Source: Gloeomargarita sp. SKYB120 (GTDB taxonomy: Bacteria > Cyanobacteriota > Cyanobacteriia > Gloeomargaritales > Gloeomargaritaceae). Taken from it: DNA of 32,569 bases. The notes beneath the pieces were generated by a model. The model was not told where the DNA came from, searched no databases, and saw only the letters and a program-made list of their open reading frames with translations. Position 1 is the stretch's first letter; every line of letters begins with the position of its first letter. The stretch lies in the NCBI GenBank assembly GCA_025062155.1, contig JANXAM010000027.1:1-32569 (forward strand), in the 5' to 3' direction. The translations under genes and the position numbers were made by a program. Positions 1-8,385 of this stretch are shown piece by piece.

Positions 1-1053
1 GAACGACCATACCTGCTTTTGCCGATTCCTTGCAGGTAGGGAAAAGGTGACATGACCGACCGATACTGTTTCCTGGCGAATTCCTGGCAAACGGGCCGCA
101 GGTCAGCACCAGCGCCGCTGCTTGGTGTGTCGAAATGCCAAGTCTCCTGGTCCACGCCGGCTCTATAGCAAAAAACATTTGAGCTGGCGTGTTTGAGCAG
201 CGGGCAAGGCAAAAGCGTCAAGGTCTCTAGTTGTAGCTCATGCCAAACATTGTGTGCTTAGCTATAGAAGCAGCGCGCTTGAGACCAGTGAAAAAGCTGG
301 ACAACTGGCGGCAACGGCGGGGCGATTCACTCTCTAACTGTTCCACGACTAAGGGTTCACCCTTGTCCGCCGCAAGCCTAACGACCTGGGCACACGTTTC
401 CAGCATGAATGCCTGTGTCTGGCCGCCAGGGGATGGCGCCAGGTTTGTTCGATACTGACAATCACGCGCCAGCCGTGCTTTGACAGTTGGTCGTTGCTTT
501 AGCACTACGGGCGGTGGTTTGTACCTTGTACTTGCTGTAGCGCTTGGACAAACCGAATGCCCGTTAATTCCAGGTAGACTTTCTTGCCCTTCCGTCCTGG
601 CCCAAAAGACAAGCAGTTTGCAAAGCGGAACAGGCGACGCGAACCGAAACACAACCGTATCTTGCCTGCTTGCCTGTCGGCTTCCAGACGCGCAAGTTAA
701 CTCTGGAACCTGGCTAAGCGCCGTTTGTTTTGGTGCAAGACAAGCCGGCGCTTTTTTTTGGCAATCACCCGTTCTGCTTGGCGTATTCGCTGTTGCGGCT
801 GCTCAACTTGCGTCGCTTGACTTTCCTTGACGGCCCGTATGCGTCCTTCCAGTTCCACACGGGCACTGGTGATACCAAAATGCTGCAGGAACGCCGGTTT
901 TGTCTGGTTTTTGTCTTGCCCGGCAACAGTAGCGGCAAAGCAAGACCGCATAGGCGGCCAGCGCCGCATGCTGTGCTGGTGCGGTGGCATGCAAACTTGG
1001 TAGCTAAATGTCAGAATTCCGGTACGAAATTCCCTGCCGTTTGACCCAGTCAC
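1..1053 (-). pseudogene. Decayed TnpB-like transposon protein gene (IS200/IS605 accessory type), runs off left edge
   Basis: No single frame is open, but read from right to left on the minus strand the pieces of one TnpB-like protein appear in the correct order in different frames. They are TFSYQV near 1010, AALAAYAVLLC near 960, HFGITSARVELEGRI and AERVIAKKKRRL (about 895-700), GRKGKKVYLELTGIRF (about 600-545), GWRVIVSIEQTW (about 480-440), VVRLAADKGEPLVVEQLE (about 390-330), AWTRRLGISTHQAAALVL (about 155-90) and VTFSLPARNRQKQVWSF (about 50-1). At least five frameshifts separate them. The block that should carry the first RuvC catalytic aspartate, between GWRVIVSIEQTW and VVRLAADKGEPLVVE, is missing, so this is a dead copy. 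The original start lies somewhere near 1030-1053 and the C-terminus continues beyond the window. Family assignment is from remembered family motifs. Confidence 0.72.
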
Positions 1054-1239
1054 TTAATTTCATTAACAGATGTCCATCTCTATGTGTACATAAATCAGCA
1101 GTTGTCTACCCCGCTTGAGTTGTTGCCAGAGCTGCGTATGGTCGTGAACCGAAGAGACCGTCATCGGTTTTTGCGCTCGTGCTCGCCCACCAGTGTAGGG
1201 CAAACCTGATATGATCAGGGCGACTCCCGTGCAACCGTC

Positions 1240-2313
1240 ATGACTGTCAAGCAAAAGATGGGTCTGGGTTTGCTGGTGTTTCTGCCGCTGTCCTGGGCGG
1301 CGGTTGCGTGGCGTTGGGGAGAACTGGCGACCTGCATCACGGCAGGCCTAGCGATTGTGCCCTTGGCCATCTGGTTGAGCACGGCGACGGAGGAACTGGC
1401 GCTGGTTATGGGTCCCACCCTGGGCGGCTTGCTGAACGCCGTATTTGGCAATGCGACGGAACTAATTCTGGCGCTGGTAACCCTGCGAGCGGGGTTAGTG
1501 GAAGTGGTCAAGGCCAGTATTACTGGGACGGTTGTGGCCAACCTCCTGCTGGTGCTGGGCCTGGCGATGTTGTTGGGGGGATTGCGCCACAAGGAACAGC
1601 AGTTCCAAGCGATTGTCCCCCAGGTGAACGCCCCCTCGATGACCCTGGCGGTGATGGCCATTTTTTTGCCGACGTTGCTGGCCCGCACAGCGGAAGGTCA
1701 AGGCCTTGCCCCCCACGCAATTGCTCATCTGTCGGTGGTGGTGGCGGCGGTGTTGATGGGGGTTTACGGGTTGACGCTAGTGTTTGCCCTGAAAACCCAT
1801 AGCTATCTCTACGACGTGGGTGTGACGGAATTGGGGGAACCCCACGACCGCCCCAATCTCTGGTTATGGCTAGGGGTCCTAGCGGCGGCAACGGTGGGCG
1901 TGGCGGTTGAGTCGGAAATCTTTGTGGGCGTCATCGAAGAGGCGACAGCGCAACTGGGACTCACGCCCTTGTTTACTGGGGTCATCCTGCTGCCGTTGCT
2001 GGGAGGTGCGGCAGAGTACGTGACGGCGGTGAACGTGGCGATGAAAAACAATATGAATTTGGCGGTGTCGGTGGCGATGGGGTCGAGTGCATTGGTGGCC
2101 CTGCTGGTGACGCCGGTGCTGGTGCTCGTCGGCGAATGGTGGGGCCAGCCGATGGACTTGAATTTCAACCTGTTTGAGGTGGTGGCGGTGGCCCTCGCGG
2201 TGACGGTGGCCAATATGATTAGCCTGGACGGGCGCTCTAATTGGTTGGAGGGCAGCCTGCTCCTGGCTAGTTACGGGGTGATTGCAGTGGCGTTTTACTA
2301 CCATCCGGCTTGA
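1240..2313 (+). CDS. cax: Calcium/proton antiporter, CaCA superfamily (Cax type)
   Basis: This 357-residue inner-membrane protein is built almost entirely of hydrophobic helices, as expected for an 11-TM cation/proton exchanger that exports Ca2+ using the proton gradient. Both CaCA alpha repeats are visible. The first has GNATELILALVTLRAG (about residues 69-84) followed by ITGTVVANLLLVLG. The second has GGAAEYVTAVNVAMKNN followed by AVSVAMGSSALVALL (about residues 248-285). The acidic residues in GNATE and GGAAE are the family's ion-coupling glutamates. The length is normal for bacterial Cax. The start is the ATG shortly after a TATGAT hexamer at 1210-1215 that could be the -10 of its promoter. 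I see no convincing -35 and no strong ribosome-binding site. A secretion transporter gene follows 68 bases downstream on the same strand, without obvious functional connection. Confidence 0.93.
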   Translation: MTVKQKMGLGLLVFLPLSWAAVAWRWGELATCITAGLAIVPLAIWLSTATEELALVMGPTLGGLLNAVFGNATELILALVTLRAGLVEVVKASITGTVVANLLLVLGLAMLLGGLRHKEQQFQAIVPQVNAPSMTLAVMAIFLPTLLARTAEGQGLAPHAIAHLSVVVAAVLMGVYGLTLVFALKTHSYLYDVGVTELGEPHDRPNLWLWLGVLAAATVGVAVESEIFVGVIEEATAQLGLTPLFTGVILLPLLGGAAEYVTAVNVAMKNNMNLAVSVAMGSSALVALLVTPVLVLVGEWWGQPMDLNFNLFEVVAVALAVTVANMISLDGRSNWLEGSLLLASYGVIAVAFYYHPA

Positions 2314-2381
2314 CGCCTGAGGTGAGAACGGGTTTTACTGGGGCTAGGTTCGCTGAAGAAAAATAACAAAAAATCGGGGTC

Positions 2382-4037
2382 ATGTTCAGACGCGTGTGGT
2401 GTGGGGTCGGTCTGACGATTTTATTTCTATGGGCGGGGGATACCATCGCCCAGGCATCGTCACGGGATGACCCGCCTTTACTGAAGGCTGCACCATTGAC
2501 AGTAGCGCAAGCCCCGCCGTTGGATTTGGACCAGGTCATTTTGGTGGAATCGCTAGAGGTGGTGGGCAGTACGATTCTCACCCCCGAAGACATTGCCCGC
2601 TTCATCCAACCGGTGGTGTCGCAGCGGGTGCCGCTCCGGCAAGTTCAGGATGTCGCCGACGCCATTACCCGTTTCTACGTGGACCGGGGGTTTATCACGT
2701 CTCGCGCTGTCATCGTGCCGGAGACGATTCCCACAGGGCGTTTGCGCATTGAGGTGATTGAAGGGCGCTTGACAGACATCCAAATCAGCGGCAATCGCCG
2801 GTTATTCAGCAGTTACATTCGCGACCGGTTGCAGTTGGCTGCGGGAACACCCTTGAACACGAATGCCCTAGAGGACCAATTGCGCTTGCTGCGGGCGTCG
2901 CCGTTTATTGCCAACCTGGAGGCTAGTCTGCGACCAGGGGAAAAACCGGGCGAAAGCCTCCTGGTGGTGCGCATTGAAGAAGACCCTCAACCCTTTGTCC
3001 TGTCGTTTGGGATTGATAACTACGTGCCGCCGAGCATTGCCCCCCAGCGGGCCTATCTCTCCTTGGGCTATCAGAACTTGAGTGGCCGCGGCGATGAAAT
3101 TTTTGGCTCCTATGCGGTGGGGTTGAATTTTACGGATTGGCAACGGGCGGCTCTCAATGAATACACCCTGACGTACCGGGTGCCCTTGAACGCCAAGGAT
3201 GGGACATTGCAGTTCCGGGCGGTGGTGACGAACAACCAGATCACGGAAAGGGCGTTTGCCGGGTTCAACATCACCGGCGAGTCCCAGTTCTACGAGCTGA
3301 GTTTCCGGCAGCCCCTGTTTCGCAGCATCCGGCAGGAATTGGCGCTGTCAGGGGCTTTTGCTTGGCAACAGTCTCAAACGTTTGTTTTCGATGTGATTGG
3401 CACCACGAGTCGCACCAGCGTCCTGAAATTCGGGGTGGATTACCTACGGCGCGACCGCAAGGGGGTGTGGTCGGCCCTAGGCCAGTTCAACTGGGGATTG
3501 CCCATCCTGGGTGCGACGGACATTCCCGATGGTCCAGGTGGTCTGGTGACCCCGGATGGCCGCTTCTTCAGTTTCCAGGCACAAGGTCAACGGGTGCAGA
3601 ACTTTGGCAATGACCTGCTGCTGATTCTGCGGGCGGATGCACAAATTGCCGCCAAACCCCTGCTCCCGCAGCACCAGTTCGTTATCGGCGGCGCCCAATC
3701 GGTGCGGGGTTACCGGCAAAATGCCCGGGCGGGGGACAACGGGTTTCGCATTTCGGTGGAGTCGCGCATTCCAGCGGCCCGGGATGGCGACGGGCGCGTG
3801 ATTTTCCAGGTGGCTCCCTTTATTGAGTTTGGGCGGGTGTGGAACAAGCGCAACAACCCGGATCCGCCTCTGCAACCCCAGACGCTGGCGGGTTTGGGAA
3901 CGGGGCTGCTGTGGAGTCCGGTACCAGGGCTGGACATCCGGTTTGATGCAGCCATCCCCCTGGTGTACAACCGCGACCGGGGCCGAGACGCCCAAGACTA
4001 CGGCCTTTATTTCAACCTGAACTACCGAGCGTTCTAG
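2382..4037 (+). CDS. Two-partner secretion outer-membrane transporter (TpsB, ShlB/FhaC/HecB family)
   Basis: This is a 551-residue outer-membrane beta-barrel protein. The N-terminus is a signal peptide (basic MFRR, hydrophobic stretch, cleavage around AQA near residue 25). A POTRA_2-type periplasmic domain follows at about residues 50-130, with the VDRGFITSRAVIVPET segment typical of this family and EVIEGRLTDIQISGN after it. The rest is a barrel ending in an aromatic residue (NLNYRAF). The family signature FVIGGAQSVRGYRQN, with GDNGFRISVESRIP downstream, is clear and contains the VRGY motif that lies on the inward loop of FhaC. Proteins of this family secrete a large TpsA exoprotein or act as related outer-membrane translocators. 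No TpsA gene is visible in this window. The stop codon directly abuts the stop of the convergent Tab2-like gene with no base between. Confidence 0.9.
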   Translation: MFRRVWCGVGLTILFLWAGDTIAQASSRDDPPLLKAAPLTVAQAPPLDLDQVILVESLEVVGSTILTPEDIARFIQPVVSQRVPLRQVQDVADAITRFYVDRGFITSRAVIVPETIPTGRLRIEVIEGRLTDIQISGNRRLFSSYIRDRLQLAAGTPLNTNALEDQLRLLRASPFIANLEASLRPGEKPGESLLVVRIEEDPQPFVLSFGIDNYVPPSIAPQRAYLSLGYQNLSGRGDEIFGSYAVGLNFTDWQRAALNEYTLTYRVPLNAKDGTLQFRAVVTNNQITERAFAGFNITGESQFYELSFRQPLFRSIRQELALSGAFAWQQSQTFVFDVIGTTSRTSVLKFGVDYLRRDRKGVWSALGQFNWGLPILGATDIPDGPGGLVTPDGRFFSFQAQGQRVQNFGNDLLLILRADAQIAAKPLLPQHQFVIGGAQSVRGYRQNARAGDNGFRISVESRIPAARDGDGRVIFQVAPFIEFGRVWNKRNNPDPPLQPQTLAGLGTGLLWSPVPGLDIRFDAAIPLVYNRDRGRDAQDYGLYFNLNYRAF

Positions 4038-4853
4038 TCACCACAGCGCCAGCGTTTGCATCAACCAGAAACCCGCCAACCGCTCGGCTTCGGGATGGGA
4101 TTGCACCGCCAGGAAGTGCACCCCCTGGGCTTGCTGTTGCTGGGTCTGAAATGTGGGGCCGCCGCTGGCTCTGGCAGCAAACAACCACCGCTCGTCCAGG
4201 CCGCTTAAGAGCACCACCTGGTCTCCCGTCACCTGCACCTCCGCCAGTTCCAGCCCACTCATCCAGGCCGCTAGCGCCGTCGCCCGCCCCGAATAAATCA
4301 CAGCGCCGGGAATCACCGTTTCGTCCGGCAAGTGGATGTACTGCAGCGGCAGCAATTCGCCAAAATCCGCCCACGCGTGCGCTTCCCGGCGAATATCCCC
4401 CCACAACAAGGTCGCCCAGGCCCACTTCTGGCCGCGCAGCGCTTCCGGCAATGGTTGGGGCGCAGCCGTAATGCCAGCGGGTGGGGGTGGCGTCGCCAGT
4501 GGTTGGAAACCGGGCATCTGGCTGTAAACGTGACGCCAGCGTTCCTGCAACCAGTGAGCTAACGCGACAACGCGCCGGCTGGGGAGTACTGTCACCTGCA
4601 GCGGTTCACAGGCCCGCTGGAGCATGGGCAACATCGGCGCCCGGAAACTCCGGAGATGGGTAATGCTGTGCTGCTGCACCGGAGATGCCAGCGTTTCCCG
4701 CAGCCATTGACTATTCACCTGGTCGGGGGGACAAGTTTGGGCTACTTGGTTTTTCCCTTGGGGGTCGCACAACAACAGTTCCCAGAGTTTTTTACCCTGG
4801 TCGTCCACCACCGGGCGGGTGTAAAAATCCACCTCCCACACTACCCGCGCCAT
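4038..4853 (-). CDS. Tab2/Atab2 family RNA-binding protein (DUF1092)
   Basis: This 271-residue soluble protein opens with VVWEVDFYTRPVVDDQGKKL followed by WELLLCDP, the hallmark of the Tab2/Atab2 family, and ends with the family's WLMQTLALW-like tail. In Chlamydomonas and Arabidopsis, members bind psaB or psbA/psbD mRNA and activate translation of photosystem proteins. Cyanobacterial copies are widespread but less well studied, so an RNA-binding role in photosystem expression is inference from the family. The start codon overlaps the 3' end of the upstream phosphorylase gene by 13 bases, so the two are probably co-transcribed. The gene ends immediately against the convergent secretion gene. 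Confidence 0.9.
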   Translation of the reverse strand: MARVVWEVDFYTRPVVDDQGKKLWELLLCDPQGKNQVAQTCPPDQVNSQWLRETLASPVQQHSITHLRSFRAPMLPMLQRACEPLQVTVLPSRRVVALAHWLQERWRHVYSQMPGFQPLATPPPPAGITAAPQPLPEALRGQKWAWATLLWGDIRREAHAWADFGELLPLQYIHLPDETVIPGAVIYSGRATALAAWMSGLELAEVQVTGDQVVLLSGLDERWLFAARASGGPTFQTQQQQAQGVHFLAVQSHPEAERLAGFWLMQTLALW

Positions 4854-7012
4854 GACCCGCTGACGGCTAGTTCTCGGCTGGGGGCATAAATGTACTGGAT
4901 GTAGTCCCGCACCATGCGGTCGGTATTGAAACGGGGCGCATTAGTACGGATGGACGCCTTCATGCGCTGGATCCACCGCCGGGGTAATCCCGCTTCGTCC
5001 CGCTCGTAGTACATGGGGACAATTTCTGTCTCGAGCAGGTGATACAGGGATTCGCTGTCTTGCTTGTCCTGCAATTCCTGATTGCTGGTGTGCAAGTCCT
5101 CGCCGATGGCCCAGCCGTTGACCCCCGGCACGTAGCCCTCGCACCACCAGCCATCCAGCACGCTGAAATTGATCCCGCCATTGAAACACACCTTTTGACC
5201 GCTGGTGCCCGATGCTTCTAAAGGCCGCCGGGGATTGTTCAGCCACAGGTCCACTCCCTGGATCAAACAGCGGGCCGTGTGCATATCGTAGTCCTCGATG
5301 AAGGCCACCCGCTTTTGCAGGTCCGGGTCGCGGCACCACTCCAGCAATCGTTGGATAATCCGCTTGCCCTCTTCATCGGCGGGGTGGGCCTTGCCGGCAA
5401 AAATCAACTGCACCGGTCGTTCGGGGTTGGTCAGGATGCGCTTGGCCCGGTCGGGGTCGCGAATGATGAGATAGGCCCGTTTGTAGGCACTAAAGCGGCG
5501 GGCAAACCCAATCGTCAACGCTTGGGGGTCCAGCCAGTGGGCAATCGCCTCCAATTGTTCCAGTGGCTCTCCCCGTTGCTGGCGACTGGCAAACAAGCGA
5601 CTGCGGGTGTAACTAATCAACCGTTGCTTCAGCAGTTGGTGCCGTTGCCAGAGTTCCGCATCGGGAATCTGCTCGACCCGTTCCCAGATTTCTGGCTCCG
5701 TCACATGGGCTTCCCATTCGGGATGGACATAGGTGCGGAATAGGTCGCCAAACAAGGGCGCGGTCCAGGTCGGGGCATGCACCCCGTTGGTAATCGCACC
5801 GATGGGCACCTGCTCCACCGGCCGGTCGGGATAGAGGATGGACCACATCTGGCGCGACACTTCCCCATGCAACTGGCTCACCCCATTGGCCGCCCGCGTC
5901 AAGCGCAACGCCAGCACCGTCATGTTAAACGGCTCCCACGGGTCGCCCAACCGCCGCGCCCCTAACGCCAAAAACTGCTCCCGCGACAGGTGCAACTGGG
6001 GCCAGTAGGTGGCAAAAAACGAATCCATCAAATCCGGCGAAAAGGCGTCGTGACCAGCAGGCACCGGCGTATGGGTCGTAAACACGGACTTTTGCCGCAC
6101 CCGGTCTTCCACCGCATAGAACGATTGTCCTGTGCGTTGCATCTCCAACCGCGCCAGTTCCAGCAAGGCAAATGCCGCATGACCCTCGTTCAGGTGATAG
6201 ACCGCTGGCTGCAACCCCAGCTTGTCCAGCAGGCGCACCCCGCCAATCCCTAGCAAAATTTCCTGGGCAATGCGCGTCTCCTGATTGCCTCCGTACAGAT
6301 GGGCCGTCAACCAGCGGTCAATCGGGTCATTCACCGGCACGTCCGAATCCATCAGGTACAAATCCGAGCGCCCGACCCGCACCCGCCAGACCTGGGCCAC
6401 CACGTGCCGTCCGCGCACCTCCACCATCACCGTCAAGGGGCGTCCATCTGGTTCCCGCACCAATTCCAAGGGCATTTCCTGGAACTGGTTATCCACGTAG
6501 TAGTCCTCTTGCCAGCCCTGGCGATTCAAGCGTTGCCGGAAATAACCCTGGCGGTAGAGCAACCCAATCCCCACCATCGGCAAGCCCATATCCGACGCCG
6601 ATTTCAGGTGGTCTCCCGCCAAAACACCCAGGCCGCCAGCGTAGAGGGGTAGAGATTCATGAATGCCAAACTCCGCACAGAAATAGGCCACCGGTTGCTG
6701 CGGCGTAATGTGGGGCGCCAGGGGACAGGTGCGGGGCTGCATATAGGCTTCAAAGCGAGCCGCCACGTTTTGCACCAACTGCACGTAATCGGGGTCTGTG
6801 GCCGCTTCGTCTAGCCGCTCCTGGCTCACCTTCTGCAAAAACAGCACCGGATTGTGGTGGCATGCCTCCCACAGTTGCTGGTCAATCGGTGCGAACAACC
6901 GTAACTGCTGACCCGACCACGTCCACCAGTAGTTAAACGCCAGCGTGGCCAAAGGCTGTAAAACGTTGGGCAAACGGTCGCGAATGGTCGTGAGCGGGTC
7001 CAACAGTTTCAT
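4841..7012 (-). CDS. glgP: Alpha-glucan (glycogen) phosphorylase, GT35, short type
   Basis: The enzyme releases glucose 1-phosphate from the ends of storage alpha-glucan using phosphate and pyridoxal phosphate. The protein is about 723 residues, matching the shorter bacterial/archaeal-type phosphorylases. It has an N-terminal DUF3417-like block (LAFNYWWTWSGQQLRLFAPI, residues about 24-43), then YAGGLGVLAGDHLKSASDMG, THTPVPAGHDAF, and the PLP site EASGTSGQKVCFNGGINFSV, whose lysine should carry the cofactor. I chose the ATG at 7012 (MKLLDPL); a TTG two codons earlier is possible. The 68-base gap to futA upstream contains a perfect 9-bp inverted repeat whose inner arm ends just before the start. 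The Tab2-like gene overlaps its 3' end. Other storage-glucan genes lie far away at 28.8-32.1 kb. Confidence 0.94.
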   Translation of the reverse strand: MKLLDPLTTIRDRLPNVLQPLATLAFNYWWTWSGQQLRLFAPIDQQLWEACHHNPVLFLQKVSQERLDEAATDPDYVQLVQNVAARFEAYMQPRTCPLAPHITPQQPVAYFCAEFGIHESLPLYAGGLGVLAGDHLKSASDMGLPMVGIGLLYRQGYFRQRLNRQGWQEDYYVDNQFQEMPLELVREPDGRPLTVMVEVRGRHVVAQVWRVRVGRSDLYLMDSDVPVNDPIDRWLTAHLYGGNQETRIAQEILLGIGGVRLLDKLGLQPAVYHLNEGHAAFALLELARLEMQRTGQSFYAVEDRVRQKSVFTTHTPVPAGHDAFSPDLMDSFFATYWPQLHLSREQFLALGARRLGDPWEPFNMTVLALRLTRAANGVSQLHGEVSRQMWSILYPDRPVEQVPIGAITNGVHAPTWTAPLFGDLFRTYVHPEWEAHVTEPEIWERVEQIPDAELWQRHQLLKQRLISYTRSRLFASRQQRGEPLEQLEAIAHWLDPQALTIGFARRFSAYKRAYLIIRDPDRAKRILTNPERPVQLIFAGKAHPADEEGKRIIQRLLEWCRDPDLQKRVAFIEDYDMHTARCLIQGVDLWLNNPRRPLEASGTSGQKVCFNGGINFSVLDGWWCEGYVPGVNGWAIGEDLHTSNQELQDKQDSESLYHLLETEIVPMYYERDEAGLPRRWIQRMKASIRTNAPRFNTDRMVRDYIQYIYAPSRELAVSGSWRG

Positions 7013-7017
7013 GGCCA

Positions 7018-7071
7018 ACCCATCAGATGAATACGTAGATTCAATATATATCTTGACCGCACCTGATGGGT
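7018..7071. repeat. Perfect 9-bp inverted repeat in the futA-glgP gap
   Basis: ACCCATCAG at 7018-7026 is matched by CTGATGGGT at 7063-7071, with 36 AT-rich bases between. That spacer contains a smaller near-palindrome (TCAA...TTGA around 7041-7056). On the minus-strand transcript the right-hand arm of the hairpin (7026-7018) lies 5 bases before the glgP ATG and includes its only Shine-Dalgarno-like purines (GATGGG). Pairing could therefore hide the start region, or the palindrome could be a protein-binding site. There is no T-run, so it does not look like an intrinsic terminator. Confidence 0.6.
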
Positions 7072-7080
7072 CGCCCCCGG

Positions 7081-8133
7081 TTAAGCCCAGCCCGCCCGGT
7101 CCGTAATTTTCAGCGCCAATTCGTTGTTGCGGCCAAAGACGCTGGCGTTGATCGGGTCTTGCTTAAAGGTCCCAAAGCTTGCCAGGACGGGATCAATCGG
7201 CACCCCCGCTACCGCCGGATACTCATTATTCCCCCGCGCCAGCACGTCTTGGGCCTCCCGCGACGCCAGAAATTCCAAAAACCGCACGGCATTCCGACTA
7301 TTCGGAGCACTGACAATCACGCCTGCGCCGCTGATATTCACGTGCGTTCCCCAGGAGTTTTGGTTCGGGAAAATAATGCCCATCTTTTGTCCGGCTTCTC
7401 GGTCGGCGGGATTGGGGGACTTGAGCAGGCGAATCAGGTAGTAGGTGTTACTGACCGCCAATGCCCCCACGCCAGCCGCCGCCGCCCGGATTTGGTCCGT
7501 ATCACCTCCCTGGGGTGGTCGTGCCAGGTTTTCGGCAATTCCCCTTGCCCAGCGTTCGGTGCGCGCTTGGCCCAGGTGCCGGATTAAAGCGCCCACTAGC
7601 GACTGGTTGTAGATATTCCGGGACGAACGGATTAACACTTGCCCCCGCCAGCGTGGGTCGGCCAATTCCTCATACGTAGAAATGTCCCCCGGTTTCACCC
7701 GGTCTTTGTTGAACATAATCACCCGTGCCCGCCGCGTAAACCCAAACCAGTGGTTCCCCGGTTCCCGCAACGACGCCGGAATCGAACGGGTCAAGATGGG
7801 AGAATCCACTGGACGGAACAAGCCCGCCTGCTGCGCTCGCCACAGACGCCCCGCATCTACGGTAAACAGCACATCCGCCGGCGAATTGCGTCCCTCGCTG
7901 CGAATCCGCTCGATGAGCTCATCATCTTTGCCCTCCAACACATTCACCCGAATTCCCGTCGCCTGGGTGAACCGCCGGAACAACTCCTTATCGCTGTCGT
8001 AGTGCCGAGAAGAATAGACATTGACCACCCCTCGCTGGGCCAACGCCGGTTGGTAGGCGGTAAAGCGCCCGATTGTAGTCACCGTCACCAGAGACGCCCC
8101 ACCAAGTAACACATCACGCCGCGAGATTCCCAT
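7081..8133 (-). CDS. futA: Periplasmic Fe(3+)-binding protein of an iron ABC transporter (FutA type)
   Basis: This 350-residue protein captures ferric iron in the periplasm for an ABC importer. The N-terminus is a Tat-type signal (SRRDVLLGG, hydrophobic stretch, AQR near residue 34), in line with Tat export of folded FutA proteins. The mature part starts VVNVYSSRHYDSD, typical of the FutA/FbpA/SfuA group, and contains ALAVSNTYYLIRL, whose paired tyrosines belong to the iron-binding tyrosine cluster. The N-terminal YSSRHY supplies further likely ligands. The FutB permease and FutC ATPase genes are not in the window, as is common for scattered fut genes in cyanobacteria. A good sigma-70-type promoter lies 40-68 bases upstream. 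Whether the cargo is ferric or also ferrous iron cannot be read from sequence. Confidence 0.93.
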   Translation of the reverse strand: MGISRRDVLLGGASLVTVTTIGRFTAYQPALAQRGVVNVYSSRHYDSDKELFRRFTQATGIRVNVLEGKDDELIERIRSEGRNSPADVLFTVDAGRLWRAQQAGLFRPVDSPILTRSIPASLREPGNHWFGFTRRARVIMFNKDRVKPGDISTYEELADPRWRGQVLIRSSRNIYNQSLVGALIRHLGQARTERWARGIAENLARPPQGGDTDQIRAAAAGVGALAVSNTYYLIRLLKSPNPADREAGQKMGIIFPNQNSWGTHVNISGAGVIVSAPNSRNAVRFLEFLASREAQDVLARGNNEYPAVAGVPIDPVLASFGTFKQDPINASVFGRNNELALKITDRAGWA

Positions 8134-8172
8134 AGTTGCTAAAAATTCCCAACAAACATCCTTTGCCGTGCT

Positions 8173-8201
8173 ATTTTAGGATTACTGCGACTAAATGGCA
8201 A
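8173..8201 (-). promoter_or_regulatory. Putative sigma-70 promoter of futA
   Basis: On the minus strand TTGCCA (8201-8196) and TAAAAT (8178-8173) are separated by exactly 17 bases, placing transcription start about 30-35 bases before the futA ATG. A Fur-box-like 19-mer starting GAAAATGTT just upstream matches the classical consensus at only about 10 of 19 positions, so iron control here is a weak suggestion. Confidence 0.6.
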
Positions 8202-8385
8202 CATTTTCCACGATCTTGTAACGTCGGGTAGCAGGCTAAGCCGGTAAGAGCGGAAATTCTGCTGCTGGCGCGGTTTACTGTTGGCAATAAATTTCACATC
8301 CTTACTGATGAGCGCTTGCAGATGGGGAGCGAAGGGACAGCGGGTGCGTTAAGATCATCGGCAATCGGTTTGGGGAGAGACAGCA

